NCBI GenBank assembly: GCA_963730785.1
Contig: CAVSTF010000010.1
Span: 124,001 to 188,000 of the forward strand
DNA length: 64,000 nt
Direction of reading: 5' to 3'
Source of the DNA: Bog-473 sp963730785
Lineage (GTDB): Bacteria; Actinomycetota; Acidimicrobiia; Acidimicrobiales; RAAP-2
In this document: in pieces, positions 9,653-18,955 of the stretch
Layout: every line of letters starts with the position of its first letter
How positions within the stretch are numbered: position 1 is the stretch's first letter
Notes under the pieces: generated by a model
Told to the model about the DNA's origin: nothing
Databases searched by the model: none
The model's input: the letters and a program-made list of their open reading frames with translations, nothing else
Translations under genes and position numbers: made by a program

Positions 9653-10606
9653 TCATACCACGAGAATGTGGTGGCGCAGCGAGGCCCGTAGGTGAGCCGT
9701 GAGGCGCACGGTGTCGACATAGGGCACCTGCAGGCACAGGCGGAAGAAACTGCGGTGCCGTACCGATGGGCGCTGCCACCACAGATACGGCAGGGCCAGG
9801 AGGAGGGCCGGCCGGAACCGGGTGCCCAGCGCCACGCCGATGAGCGCGGCCACCAGGGCCGGGTCCTCGCGCCGATAGGCCCATGGTTTCCAGAAAGCCT
9901 GCTGGCGAAAGCCCGGATGCTTGGCGGCACACCACACGATCCGACTCTCCAGCCGTCCCATATCGATGTGCCAGCCCACACCCCGAAGCTCGACCGGATG
10001 ACTCATAGATGCCTCGGGCGCGAAGGCCCGGTCGAATCCCGCCTCGAGGACCCGCCACCCGGCCGCGCTGTCCTCACCGTGATAGGCGATCTCCTCGTCG
10101 AACCCACCGGTGATGTCGAGCACGGTACGACGGAAGAACAAATTGCAGCCCTCGAAGAATGCCGAGGGCTCCTCAATGACCCGCCAGATGTACCAGTCGC
10201 CCAAGTTGTGCGTGCTGGCCCCGTCAGGAATGTGTGTCCTTCCCTGCACGATGCCGACGTTCGGTTGTCCCTCGAACGCCGCCAAGCCGGCGGCCAACCA
10301 GTGGGGCGAGGGATCACAGTCGTCATCAATGAAGGCCACAAACGGTGCATCGGAATTGCGCCAGCCCAAATTGCGGGCGGCGGCGGGCCCGTTGTTGGCC
10401 GGTGTGCGCACGCTGCGGAGTCGGTAGGGGAGTTCGGCGGCCATGGCAGCCACGACAGCGCTGGTGTCATCGGGTGAACAGTCATCGGCCACGACCACCT
10501 CGAAGCGCTCCGGGGCCAACGTCTGCTTGGCCAGTGCTCGCAACAGCGGCGGCAGGCTGGCCGACCTTCCATAGGAGGGGATGACCACCGTGACCTCGAG
10601 GGTCAC
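9653..10606 (-). CDS. Glycosyltransferase family 2
   Basis: A GT2 enzyme of 317 residues with VTVVIPSYGRSASLPPLLRA, VVVADDCSPDDTS, AFIDDDCDPSP as the metal site, and YHGEDSAAGWRVLEAG. Its C-terminal RPALLLALPYLWWQRPS matches the gene at 4614-5636, so the two are paralogues inside the locus. The GTG at 10606 overlaps the stop of the upstream GT4 gene by 4 bases (GTGA). The sugar is not known. Confidence 0.88.
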   Translation of the reverse strand: MTLEVTVVIPSYGRSASLPPLLRALAKQTLAPERFEVVVADDCSPDDTSAVVAAMAAELPYRLRSVRTPANNGPAAARNLGWRNSDAPFVAFIDDDCDPSPHWLAAGLAAFEGQPNVGIVQGRTHIPDGASTHNLGDWYIWRVIEEPSAFFEGCNLFFRRTVLDITGGFDEEIAYHGEDSAAGWRVLEAGFDRAFAPEASMSHPVELRGVGWHIDMGRLESRIVWCAAKHPGFRQQAFWKPWAYRREDPALVAALIGVALGTRFRPALLLALPYLWWQRPSVRHRSFFRLCLQVPYVDTVRLTAHLRASLRHHILVV

Positions 10607-11677
10607 AGCTCACCCCAGTAGAGACGCTCGAGCAGTGGAGCCATGGAGGCGTCCCAATCGAATTGCATGGCAAAGGCTCGACAGTTGGCGGCCGTCGATG
10701 GATCCTGGGCGAGGGCAAAGCCTTTCCGCAGTGCCTCGGCCAACGACACCGGGTCATGCGGGATGGAAATGGCGCCGGTCTGCGGGGTGACCAGTTGCGG
10801 TGGTGCACCGTCGTCGGCCACCACGATCGGCGTGCCCGACGCCAGCGTCTCAATGAGGACCATGCCGAAGGAGTCGCCGACCGAAGGCAGTGCAGATACC
10901 CACGCCCTGCCGTAGCGCTCGGTCAATCCCTTGGGATCACCGATGGGCAGAATGGTGACGCAGTCCCTGACCCGCGAGGTGGCTTCGGCCAACATGGCAT
11001 CGACCTTGCCCGGGCCGCTGAGCCACAGCTGCACGTTGGGCTGCTCGTCCAGCAAAAGTTCCACGGCCGAGAGCAAGACGCCCAATCCCTTGCGGGGCTC
11101 ATCGAGCGCACCGGAGAACAAGATGGTGGGGGAGTCTTCTCGCTTGTCGGCCGGAGTGAACTCATTCACCCTGACGCCACCGGGAATCAACTCGCCCTTG
11201 CGTCCCCACTCACTCATGAGGACATCGAGCGTGTAGTTGGACATGCAGCCGTACACATCGACGTCACGCACCAAGCGCTTGCGCGCTTCTCCGTCGAATC
11301 GGGTATCCCAGAACCAGGCGTACGGATTGCCGAGTTCTTCGTAGACAACGCGGTGTCCGGTGATGCGTCGAGTCCGAATGGCGGCCAGGGTGTCGTAACA
11401 CATCATCGAATGAACGGCGTCGAAGCGGCCGCGGACCAGGTTGGGTACCACCCGGCTCCCAAACCAGCGTTCATGGCGCTCGGCATCGGAGAAGCGACGC
11501 TTGAACTTGACGGTGGTGACGCCGGCTTCCACCGATCGACCGGCCTCATCCCCGGCCGTGAGGATGGTGACCTCGTGACCCACGCGCCGCGATGCAACGG
11601 GCGGTCTCGACAATGATGCGCTCGGCGCCGCGTCGCACCTCGGGCCAGGAATATGGGTGCGTCACTGCCAGCTTCAC
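10603..11677 (-). CDS. Glycosyltransferase family 4 (apparent frameshift)
   Basis: A GT4 enzyme of about 357 residues. The N-terminus MKLAVTHPYSWPEVRRGAE with RIIVETARCIAARG lies in a different frame from the rest; the two join near 11581 if one G of a GGG run is removed, giving ARGHEVTILTAGDEAG. The length is 3n+1, consistent with this. The donor half shows ILFSGALDEPRKGLGVLL and the E-x7-E-like DSFGMVLIETLASGTP. The start is a GTG at 11677. It heads the three-gene leftward unit ending at 8575. Confidence 0.83.
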
Positions 11678-11777
11678 GGGCGCTCACGCTATCTGTCCCC
11701 ACGGCGGCTGCTGACGCATCGTCACCGTGACCAGCGGATTTCGTGTAAGCAAATGGGATGCGTCAGACGGTGGTCAC

Positions 11778-12725
11778 GTGAGCGATCTGACTGGTAAGCG
11801 GATCCTCGTGACGGGTGCCTCGGGCTTTCTCGGCTCGTACGTGGTCCGCCAATTGGTGGCCGATGGTGGATCGGTCTTTGCGGTGAGCTCATCGGTGTCG
11901 GCCGCCACTCCCGAACGTTTGATCGACGTGATCGACGACATTGAGCTCCTGGAAGCCAACATCCGCGACGCCTCATCCCTGACCCATGTCGTCAAGGCTT
12001 CCCGCCCCGATCTGGTGATCCACCAGGCTGCGTTTACGCACGTGGGCAAATCCTTCTCCCGGATCGACGAGAACATTCAGACCAATATCCAGGGCACGGT
12101 GAATCTGCTGCTCGCCCTCGATGGCAACTACGAGCGCTTCGTCAATATCGGGAGTGGTGACGTCTATGGCGATGCACCCGTCCCGTTCAGCGAGGACGGA
12201 CCGGTCCGACCCGCCAGCCCCTACGCCGTATCCAAGTACGCGGCCGAACGCTTTTGCCGGATGTTCAGCCAGGCCTACGACTGGCCCATTGTGTGCCTAC
12301 GCCCGTTCAATGTGTACGGGCCGCAGCAGAGTGCCGACCGCATCATTCCCGAGTTAATCATTTCGGCCCTCAATGGGCAGGACCTCAAAATGACCGAGGG
12401 TCGTCAGACCCGTGAGTTCATGTACGTCGAAGATGTGGCCGAGGTATTCGTCCGAGCTCTCACCCAGCCGGGCATCGACGGCGAAGTCATCAACATCTGC
12501 CAGGGCCAAGAAGTGTCGATCCGGGAGTTGGCCCAGACCGTCCTCGATCTCATGGGCAATCCCGTGAAGGGCCTGTTCGGAGCGCTGGAGAACCGACCAA
12601 CGGAGATCTGGCGCATGTTCGGCGACAACTCCAAGGCCAAGGAATTACTGGCATGGTCGCCCACGACGTCATTGTCCGACGGTCTGGCCCAGACCATCGA
12701 CTGGTATCGCCAAGCCCGGAGTTAA
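11778..12725 (+). CDS. NAD(P)-dependent sugar dehydratase/epimerase, GDP-mannose 4,6-dehydratase-like
   Basis: An extended SDR protein of 315 residues. The Rossmann motif is GASGFLG near the N-terminus, the catalytic Ser segment is IGSGDVYGD, and the YxxxK pair is YAVSK. The ENIQTNIQGTVNLL segment and REFMYVEDVAE fit the nucleotide-sugar dehydratase/epimerase group. I used the GTG at 11778 (MSDLTGKRILVTG), although the frame is open further back to 11727. It converges on the cytidylyltransferase-like gene with a 4-base stop overlap. The substrate is a nucleoside-diphosphate hexose of unknown identity. Confidence 0.85.
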   Translation: MSDLTGKRILVTGASGFLGSYVVRQLVADGGSVFAVSSSVSAATPERLIDVIDDIELLEANIRDASSLTHVVKASRPDLVIHQAAFTHVGKSFSRIDENIQTNIQGTVNLLLALDGNYERFVNIGSGDVYGDAPVPFSEDGPVRPASPYAVSKYAAERFCRMFSQAYDWPIVCLRPFNVYGPQQSADRIIPELIISALNGQDLKMTEGRQTREFMYVEDVAEVFVRALTQPGIDGEVINICQGQEVSIRELAQTVLDLMGNPVKGLFGALENRPTEIWRMFGDNSKAKELLAWSPTTSLSDGLAQTIDWYRQARS

Positions 12726-13519
12726 CTCCAGGTCTGCCAGGGCGCTTCGCCGCTGGCCCAGAGATCGTCCAGGAGCGAGCGCTCGCGCGGGGTGTCGACG
12801 CATTGCCAGAACCCGTGGTGCTCAAAGGCAGCCAGTTCGCCGTCGGAGGCCAGCCCATTGAGGGGCTCGCGCTCCAACATGACATCCTCGTCGAGCGGGA
12901 AATACTTTTCGATCGCCTCACGTTCGAACACCATGAACCCGCCGTTGATGGCTCCTTCACTGGTCTGCGGCTTCTCGGCGAATTCGCGGGCCAGACCATT
13001 GTTGTCGATGATGAGCTCGCCAAATCGGCTGGGCGGAGCCACCGCCGTGATGGTGGCCAGCTTCCCCTTCTCGCGGTGGAAGGCCAAGAGTGCATTGATG
13101 TCGACCGGACCGACACCGTCGCCGTAGGTGACCATGATCGGACCGTCCTTGAGATGGGCACTGGCCAGCCGCACCCGGGTGGCCGTCATTGAGTCCACGC
13201 CGGTGTCGATACACGTCACTCGCCACCCGTCGTCGGGCTGAGCGTGCAGGTACTCAATGCTCTGCTTGGCCCCGAACTCAATGGTGAAATCGCGGGTCAA
13301 GGCTTCGTACTGCAGGAAGAAGCGACGGATCTCTTCGCCCAGCCAACCCAGGGCGAGCACGAAGTCGGTGTGTCCTGAAGCGGCGTAGATCTTCATGATG
13401 TGCCACAGGATGGGGCGATTGCCGATCGGCACCAACGGCTTGGGCAACGTCGGGTTGTACTCGCTGATGCGGGTACCGCGGCCACCACACAGGATGATGG
13501 TGGGGACTGACTCAGCCAT
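12722..13519 (-). CDS. Glucose-1-phosphate cytidylyltransferase-like sugar nucleotidyltransferase
   Basis: 265 residues with the signature IILCGGRGTRISEYNPTLPK followed by PLVPIGNRPILWHIMKIYA. The PILWHIMK segment is typical of RfbF-type glucose-1-phosphate cytidylyltransferases, which make CDP-glucose for CDP-deoxysugars. The sugar-phosphate site contains VTYGDGVGPVDI and INGGFMVF. The ATG at 13519 overlaps the stop of the epimerase-like gene by 8 bases. A CDP-glucose 4,6-dehydratase-like enzyme is encoded at 23180-24166, which supports a CDP-sugar branch. I recognise the family but not the exact product. Confidence 0.8.
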   Translation of the reverse strand: MAESVPTIILCGGRGTRISEYNPTLPKPLVPIGNRPILWHIMKIYAASGHTDFVLALGWLGEEIRRFFLQYEALTRDFTIEFGAKQSIEYLHAQPDDGWRVTCIDTGVDSMTATRVRLASAHLKDGPIMVTYGDGVGPVDINALLAFHREKGKLATITAVAPPSRFGELIIDNNGLAREFAEKPQTSEGAINGGFMVFEREAIEKYFPLDEDVMLEREPLNGLASDGELAAFEHHGFWQCVDTPRERSLLDDLWASGEAPWQTWS

Positions 13520-13967
13520 GCTTGAGCTCCCAGTTGTAGTCAATGCGGTCGGTGAAAGGGTCCATGCGCTCAATCTCGTCGGGGGAGTGATGTACCGACG
13601 AGCAGTTGGCCACCAGGGCCGGCGTCGTGCCTTCGCCCTTGAAACCATTCCAGACCAACGGCGGGATGGTCACCAGGACGTAGTTCAGTTCGCCGACGTG
13701 GAGTTCCACCAGGTTCCCATTGGTGGGCGAGTCGGGTCGATCATCGAAACACACCAGCTTGATCATGCCCATGGGGACCGCGTAGTTCAACGTCATCTCC
13801 TTGTGGAGATGCCAGGCCTTGATGGCGCCGGGGTAGATGGTCGAGAAATAGATTTCGCCGAATCGCTCGAACACGTCGCTGTCATCACGCAGCATGTGGA
13901 ACACGGCGCCCCGCTCGTCGGGTATCCGACGAAGGGGCGTAATCGTCATGCCGTCAATATGGGTCAC
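13512..13967 (-). CDS. dTDP-4-dehydrorhamnose 3,5-epimerase-like cupin
   Basis: About 151 residues of RmlC-like cupin: TPLRRIPDERGAVFHMLRDD, then KAWHLHKEMTLNYAVPMG, where the His of WHLHK occupies the place of the RmlC catalytic His, and KLVCFDDRPDSPTNGN. The GTG at 13967 has GGAG four bases upstream, which favours it over the ATG at 13949. The protein is shorter than RmlC (about 185), so it may be an NDP-sugar 3- or 5-epimerase or a related isomerase. It is co-transcribed with the cytidylyltransferase-like gene and diverges from the acetyltransferase genes. Confidence 0.75.
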   Translation of the reverse strand: MTHIDGMTITPLRRIPDERGAVFHMLRDDSDVFERFGEIYFSTIYPGAIKAWHLHKEMTLNYAVPMGMIKLVCFDDRPDSPTNGNLVELHVGELNYVLVTIPPLVWNGFKGEGTTPALVANCSSVHHSPDEIERMDPFTDRIDYNWELKHG

Positions 13968-14094
13968 CAGTCTCCAAGCGTCGTTCGGGGGCCGATCGAC
14001 GGCGATACTAGGGCACCCATGGTCAAGATATGCTCGCCGCCGTGCTGAGGCCCCCCGCAGCGTGCTTGTCGGTTTGCCCGGGGGATTCTGCCCA

Positions 14095-14722
14095 ATGAGG
14101 GTGCCGGAGACCAACGATTTCTTCCGCCGGGCCGGTGCGAAATTGCACACCACACTCTGGCCCGAATCTCGGGCGGCTTTGCGGATGCCCATGGCAGTTC
14201 GATCCACCCTCGCCGCACGAATTTGCCCATTTCGGCGCTGGTTCTTGGGTAGTGCCGCCGGCGACGGTATTCGGAGCAGGCCTGATCTCTCTCGGTGACG
14301 AAGTGGTGGTCATGGAGGGCTGCGACCTGCGAGCCGAAGCCCCTCTGCACCTGGGCGATCGCTGCCTCTTTGCCCGCTTCACCAGCATTTGGTCATCGGT
14401 CGGTGTCCATATCGGTCAGGACGTGATGACGTCGGACTACGTCACCGTGGTGGACTGCTGGCATCGTCCCGGGAACCCGACACCTGGGCTGCAGCCGCCC
14501 AAGGGTGCGCCGGTGGTCATCGGCGATGGTGCGTATTTGGGCTGCAGCAGCATTATGGGTCCCGGAGTCACCATTGGTGCCGGTGCCTTCATTGGCGAGG
14601 GCTCCGTCGTCCTGGAGGACGTCCCAGCCCATTCCGTGGTGTACGGCAATCCAGCCCGCATTACGCGACAGCTTTCTCAAACCAACGATTGGCAGGGCGA
14701 CATGTTCGGGCGGACGGCGTAG
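14095..14722 (+). CDS. Hexapeptide-repeat (LbH) acyltransferase, first of a tandem pair (apparent frameshift)
   Basis: A left-handed beta-helix acetyltransferase of the maltose/galactoside O-acetyltransferase group. Hexapeptide coils are visible in VGVHIGQDVMTSDYVTVVD, VVIGDGAYLGCSSIMGPGV and TIGAGAFIGEGSVVLEDVPA, ending with the familiar YGNPARI. The helix frame reads back to about 14190; the likely N-terminus (ATG 14095, MRVPETNDFFRRAG) is in another frame, and the length is 3n+1. It probably O-acetylates a sugar. The stop shares one base with the GTG of the next gene. Confidence 0.75.
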
Positions 14723-15334
14723 TGGTCGACATACGGCAACGATTGGCTGACCTTCAGCGCTCCCGACTGCTGGCCACGCGTACCGTCCATGACCTGACAC
14801 CACCGCCGCCGGCCGCCTACGCGGCCTATGGCGGAGAACACGTGGATTGTGCCGCCGGCCCGGGTGACCACCCCCAGTGCGATCTCGCTGGGCAGCGGGG
14901 TCACCATTCTCGAACATGCATGGCTTTCGGTGGTGGCCGCTATCGATGGGGTGCAACCCTCCTTGCGAATCGGCAACAACTGCTCCATCGGCCGCATGGT
15001 GCACATTGCCTGCATCGGCGAAGTGGTGATTGAAGACGAAGTGCAGACTTCGGATCGGGTCTTCATTGGCGACACGTATCACGACTACAGCGATCCGGAA
15101 ACGCCGGTTCTGCGTCAGCCGATGGCCTACCCTCGGCCCGTGCACATCGGCCGGGGGTCATTTTTGGGGATCGGCTCGGTCGTCCTTCAAGGGGTGACGA
15201 TCGGCGAACAGGCCTACATCGGCGCCGGAGCAGTGGTGACGGCGGACGTGCCGGCCCGCACGCTCGTCCTGGGTAATCCGGCCCGGCAGGTGCGGCGCTA
15301 CGACGACACACAGAAAGAATGGGTCCCGGTATGA
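14722..15334 (+). CDS. Hexapeptide-repeat (LbH) acyltransferase, second of the pair (apparent frameshift)
   Basis: A paralogue of the preceding gene. The N-terminus VVDIRQRLADLQRSRLLATR starts at the GTG at 14722, and the helix frame resumes at ENTWIVPPARVTTPSAI; the two join near 14833 if one G is removed from GGCGGAG, consistent with a length of 3n+1. Coils include LRIGNNCSIGRMVHIACIG and VHIGRGSFLGIGSVVLQG, then IGAGAVVTADVPARTLVLG. The stop overlaps the ATG of the methyltransferase gene (ATGA). It is a probable O-acetyltransferase of surface sugars. Confidence 0.78.
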
Positions 15335-16017
15335 GGCCGTCCGTCATCGACTTCGCCCAGGATGTGGCGGAGAACTTCGCCATGACCTCTCCGTTGGTGG
15401 AGATGGGAGCCCGGGCGGCCGAAGGGCAGGAGCACGTCAACGACATGCGCCCCATCTTCAAGGCCGCTACGCACATCGGGTGCGACATTCAGCCGGGACT
15501 GGGTGTCGATCAGATCGAAGACATTCACCACCTGAGCTTCGAGGACAACTCGGTCGGCACCGTGATCTGCCTGGAGACGTTGGAACACGTGGCCGATCCG
15601 ATCAGGGCGGTCGAAGAGATGTACCGGGTACTCCAGCCCGGAGGTGTCCTGGCCATCTCGTCGCTCATGTTCTTTCCCATTCACGCCCACCCCTGGGATT
15701 ACTGGCGCTTTACGCCTGAGGCATTCGAGCTCTTGCTGCAGCCCTTCGAATCGCGTCTGGTCATTGCCCAGGGCGCGGCGATTATTCCGGAAGGCATCTT
15801 CGGCATCGGGGTCAAAGGTCCCGACGATGCGCTGACCACTGCCCGTCTGCCCCGTACCCAGCACCGGGCTGAGACGTGGGGCGAGGGACTTCCCGTCGAC
15901 TTCGGGCCTATTCGGATGACCGTGCGCGATCTGTGGGGCTACACCATGAAATATTCCGCCGAAGGCGCCAAGCGAAAGCTCGCCCGCCTGGCGGGCCGAA
16001 AGAACGGGGTGCGTTGA
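15331..16017 (+). CDS. Class I SAM methyltransferase (methyltransferase 11 type)
   Basis: 228 residues. The motif II/III region is clear: FEDNSVGTVICLETLEHV followed by YRVLQPGGVLAISSLMFF and YWRFTPEAFELLL, which is typical of glycan-cluster methyltransferases. A classical GxGxG is replaced by HIGCDIQPGLGVD. It probably methylates a sugar or a glycan terminus, which can control chain length. The ATG at 15331 overlaps the upstream stop, and its own stop shares one base with the next ATG, so the genes from 14095 to 16802 form a tightly coupled operon. Confidence 0.83.
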   Translation: MRPSVIDFAQDVAENFAMTSPLVEMGARAAEGQEHVNDMRPIFKAATHIGCDIQPGLGVDQIEDIHHLSFEDNSVGTVICLETLEHVADPIRAVEEMYRVLQPGGVLAISSLMFFPIHAHPWDYWRFTPEAFELLLQPFESRLVIAQGAAIIPEGIFGIGVKGPDDALTTARLPRTQHRAETWGEGLPVDFGPIRMTVRDLWGYTMKYSAEGAKRKLARLAGRKNGVR

Positions 16018-16802
16018 TGCCGGGGCAACTCAAGGTCCAGGTCAAAACCCGCGTGGGCAACTGGGTCAAGAAGGAACTCGGCAAGCGCGACTACCAGCTC
16101 TACGGCGGCAAGATGATGCCGCCGGATTACGACCAGGCCACCATCGATCTGTATTGGAAGATCAAGCCCTACACGCTGACCTCACACGAGCGGGTTTTTG
16201 CCTTGCGTCAGGCCGTCATCTACGTGGCCAAAGAGGACATCCCGGGCGCGATCGTGGAGTGTGGCGTGTGGCGCGGCGGCAGCATGCTGGCCATCGCCCA
16301 CACGCTGTTGGAGTTGGGCAAGACCGATCGCGACCTCTACCTGTTCGACACGTTCGAGACCATGCCCCCTCCGGGCACGCTCGATGTCGATGTGTGGGGC
16401 GTGCCGGCCGCCGACAACTACGAAGCCGCCTTAGCCAGTCCGGTCTATTCCTACATTCCACAGAATCACATCAAGTCCCTGCTGGTGGCGACCGGGTACC
16501 CCGAAGAGCGATTGCACTTCGTCAAGGGGATGGTCGAGGAGACCATTCCCGAACATGCCCCCGAGCAGATCGCCCTGTGCCGGCTGGACACCGACTGGTA
16601 TGAGTCCACCGCCCACGAGATGCAGCACCTCTATCCACGTCTCACGCCGGGCGGGGTGCTGATCATTGACGACTACGGGCACTACATGGGGGCTCGCAAG
16701 GCGGTCGATGAATACATCGAGCAGCAGCAATTGAACCTGCTGCTGAATCGGATCGACTTCACCGGTCGGCTCGTGGTGGTGCCACCGCACCGAACCGCCT
16801 GA
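16017..16802 (+). CDS. TylF/MycF-family O-methyltransferase
   Basis: 261 residues resembling macrocin O-methyltransferases that methylate deoxysugar hydroxyls. Recognised segments: GAIVECGVWRGGSMLAIAHT (SAM motif I), LYLFDTFETMPPPG, and the metal-binding acidic sites LCRLDTDWYEST and GGVLIIDDYGHY. The ATG at 16017 overlaps the stop of the preceding gene by one base. Its target is probably a sugar of the polysaccharide. A 50-base gap separates it from the acyltransferase gene. Confidence 0.85.
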   Translation: MPGQLKVQVKTRVGNWVKKELGKRDYQLYGGKMMPPDYDQATIDLYWKIKPYTLTSHERVFALRQAVIYVAKEDIPGAIVECGVWRGGSMLAIAHTLLELGKTDRDLYLFDTFETMPPPGTLDVDVWGVPAADNYEAALASPVYSYIPQNHIKSLLVATGYPEERLHFVKGMVEETIPEHAPEQIALCRLDTDWYESTAHEMQHLYPRLTPGGVLIIDDYGHYMGARKAVDEYIEQQQLNLLLNRIDFTGRLVVVPPHRTA

Positions 16803-16852
16803 GCAATCTTGAGAACCCGGCCATGTCCTATGACCCTCGCTAACATCGTCCG

Positions 16853-17977
16853 ATGACCACGCCCGCCACCGCGACCACCAAGCACTGGGCGCCCTTGGAC
16901 GGCATCCGTGGTTCGGCGCTGCTCTTCATGCTCGCCTACCACCTGGATCGCAGCGAGCCGAAGTCCGGCTTCTTCAGCATCGACATGTTCTTCGTGCTGA
17001 GCGGCTTCCTCATCACCTCGCTCCTGGTCGGGGAGCGCGAGAAGAGCGGGCTCATCCATTTCGGCAACTTCTATGCCCGCCGCGCGTTGCGTCTGCTGCC
17101 GGCGTTGTTCGAGCTGCTGGTGCTGGTCTTGGTCCTGTCGCTGATCTTCGGCAACCGGGTCGAATCCCACCAGACGTTGACCTCAATTCCCTACACGCTG
17201 TTTTACATAGCCAACTGGCACCAGGTCTACGGCTATCTGGGCTCACTCGGCATGTTGGATCACACCTGGTCCCTCTCTTTGGAGGAGCAGTTCTATTTCA
17301 TTTGGCCCATCACCTTGGTCGGGCTCCTGACCGTCTTCAAGAACAACCGTCGCCTGCTGGCCATCGGCCTCATGTGCGCCTCGGTGGGCGACATGATCTA
17401 CCGCTACGTCCTGGTGTGGGACAACCACTCCTTCCCGAGCGGATTTCTGCGGGTGTACTACGCCACCGATACTCACTGCGATGGTCTGCTGATGGGTTGT
17501 GGCATGGCGTTGTTGTTGGCCTCGCGCACCAAGCCGGCCAGCGACCTGGCTCGGAAGCTCTCGAAGGCGTCGGCGTGCGTCGGCGTTGTCGTCCTGGCCG
17601 TGGTCATGTTCGCCTTCAACCCGTTCATCGTCAGCAGCTACGCCAACGGCATCCCCATCGCCGTCTTCTCGGTGGCGGCCATCATTTGGAACCTGGTCAC
17701 CGACCCGGTGCGCTGGATCGCGGCCATCTTGGGGAGCAAGCCCTTCGTGTTCCTCGGCAAACGCTCATATGGGTTTTACCTCTTGCACTGGCCCATCTAC
17801 ATACTCATTACGTCGTATTGGGGCATCCATCGCAACCGATGTGACCTCACGGAGTTGGTGTTGACCTTCATCGCCGGGACGCTGTCGTACAAATACATTG
17901 AGGAACCGTTCCTGCGTCGGAAGGTCAAGTTCCAGCGGACCGAAGCCCTGCCGAAGAGTTTTACTGCCGCCGACTAA
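16853..17977 (+). CDS. OafA/YrhL-type acyltransferase 3, integral membrane
   Basis: 374 residues with about ten membrane segments. The N-terminal hallmark LDGIRGSALLFMLAYHLDRS contains the conserved RG...H, and FFSIDMFFVLSGFLITSLL with FYARRALRLLPA follows. HTWSLSLEEQFYFIWP carries the conserved Glu. Such proteins transfer acetyl or other acyl groups to glycans on the outer face of the membrane. There is no C-terminal SGNH domain. It ends 15 bases from the convergent methyltransferase gene. Confidence 0.9.
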   Translation: MTTPATATTKHWAPLDGIRGSALLFMLAYHLDRSEPKSGFFSIDMFFVLSGFLITSLLVGEREKSGLIHFGNFYARRALRLLPALFELLVLVLVLSLIFGNRVESHQTLTSIPYTLFYIANWHQVYGYLGSLGMLDHTWSLSLEEQFYFIWPITLVGLLTVFKNNRRLLAIGLMCASVGDMIYRYVLVWDNHSFPSGFLRVYYATDTHCDGLLMGCGMALLLASRTKPASDLARKLSKASACVGVVVLAVVMFAFNPFIVSSYANGIPIAVFSVAAIIWNLVTDPVRWIAAILGSKPFVFLGKRSYGFYLLHWPIYILITSYWGIHRNRCDLTELVLTFIAGTLSYKYIEEPFLRRKVKFQRTEALPKSFTAAD

Positions 17978-17992
17978 CACGGCTCCGTCGGT

Positions 17993-18955
17993 CTACGGCA
18001 CCCTTGCCATCATCAGCACCACCACGCCGGTTTTTGTCACGTTCGTTCCGGCCTGGAGGGCGCGTAGGACCTTCGTCATGAAGGCGTTGGGCATGAGGGT
18101 CGCCTCACCCTTCTGAGCGCCACTCACGGTGAACATGCTTCGGTTCAACTTCCCGACGCCTCGGGTCACGCCCAGGTCGTGCAACGCCTGCGTGAGCGTC
18201 TGGCGGTGGAACTGGTAGCAGGTGGTCCGCACGTCGACCGGTTCCAATCCGTAGCGGCGCATGGTGGCGCTCAACGTCTTGGGTGAGTAGTGGGCCAGGT
18301 GTTCGAGTGGTCGGTAGCCGTACCAACCGTCCTTGTTGCCCCTGCGGTCCATGCTGCCCCAGTTCGGCACTTCGATGAAGACGTAGCCACCGGGTTTGAC
18401 CCAGCGGGCGATGGAGGTCAAGAAGGCACCACCTTCGTGCATGTGCTCGAGCACGTGGGTGGCGGAGACCACGTCGAACGAGCGCTCCGGGAGTCCGGAG
18501 TCTTCGAGGAGGGATTGGCGTACGTCGATGCCGTAGTCATCTTTGGCCATCTGCACCGCATCGCCGATGAGATCGACGCCGTAGACCTCCCAGCCCCGGC
18601 GCTTGGCCTCGGCCAGCGTCTCGCCGGTACCGCAGCCGACGTCGACCATCCGACCTGGTTTCCTCGTCACCCGCTCGATCATGTCCAGGCGATGGCGGGC
18701 CACGAAGTCCAGGAACTCGCGGAATTCAGGGTGGCGGGTGTCGCCCGGGCCAAAGGCACCGGTCTCACCCGAGAAGTATCCGTCGGTGTAGATCTCCTCG
18801 GCGTCGGCATACTCGGGTGCGTAGGGCAGACCGCAGTCGACGCACTGCTTTAACGAGCTCGACCCGATGGCAATGGTTCGAGCGTTCGTACTTTCACAGG
18901 CCGGGCACGCCAGCTGCGGCTTGGCCGGGATGGGAGCCCTCGTTTCAGACGTCAC
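17993..18955 (-). CDS. Class I SAM methyltransferase with N-terminal zinc-ribbon-like motif
   Basis: 320 residues. An N-terminal Cys pattern (CPACES and CVDCGLPY, about 20 residues apart) resembles the zinc-binding segment of sugar C-methyltransferases. The SAM domain has VDVGCGTGETLAEA as motif I and ATHVLEHMHEGGAFLTSIAR, then VKPGGYVFIEVPNWGS. A role in methylating a sugar or glycan is likely. The GTG at 18955 overlaps the upstream glycosyltransferase's stop (GTGA). It is the last gene of the leftward operon that starts at the methyltransferase at 24995. Confidence 0.85.
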   Translation of the reverse strand: MTSETRAPIPAKPQLACPACESTNARTIAIGSSSLKQCVDCGLPYAPEYADAEEIYTDGYFSGETGAFGPGDTRHPEFREFLDFVARHRLDMIERVTRKPGRMVDVGCGTGETLAEAKRRGWEVYGVDLIGDAVQMAKDDYGIDVRQSLLEDSGLPERSFDVVSATHVLEHMHEGGAFLTSIARWVKPGGYVFIEVPNWGSMDRRGNKDGWYGYRPLEHLAHYSPKTLSATMRRYGLEPVDVRTTCYQFHRQTLTQALHDLGVTRGVGKLNRSMFTVSGAQKGEATLMPNAFMTKVLRALQAGTNVTKTGVVVLMMARVP

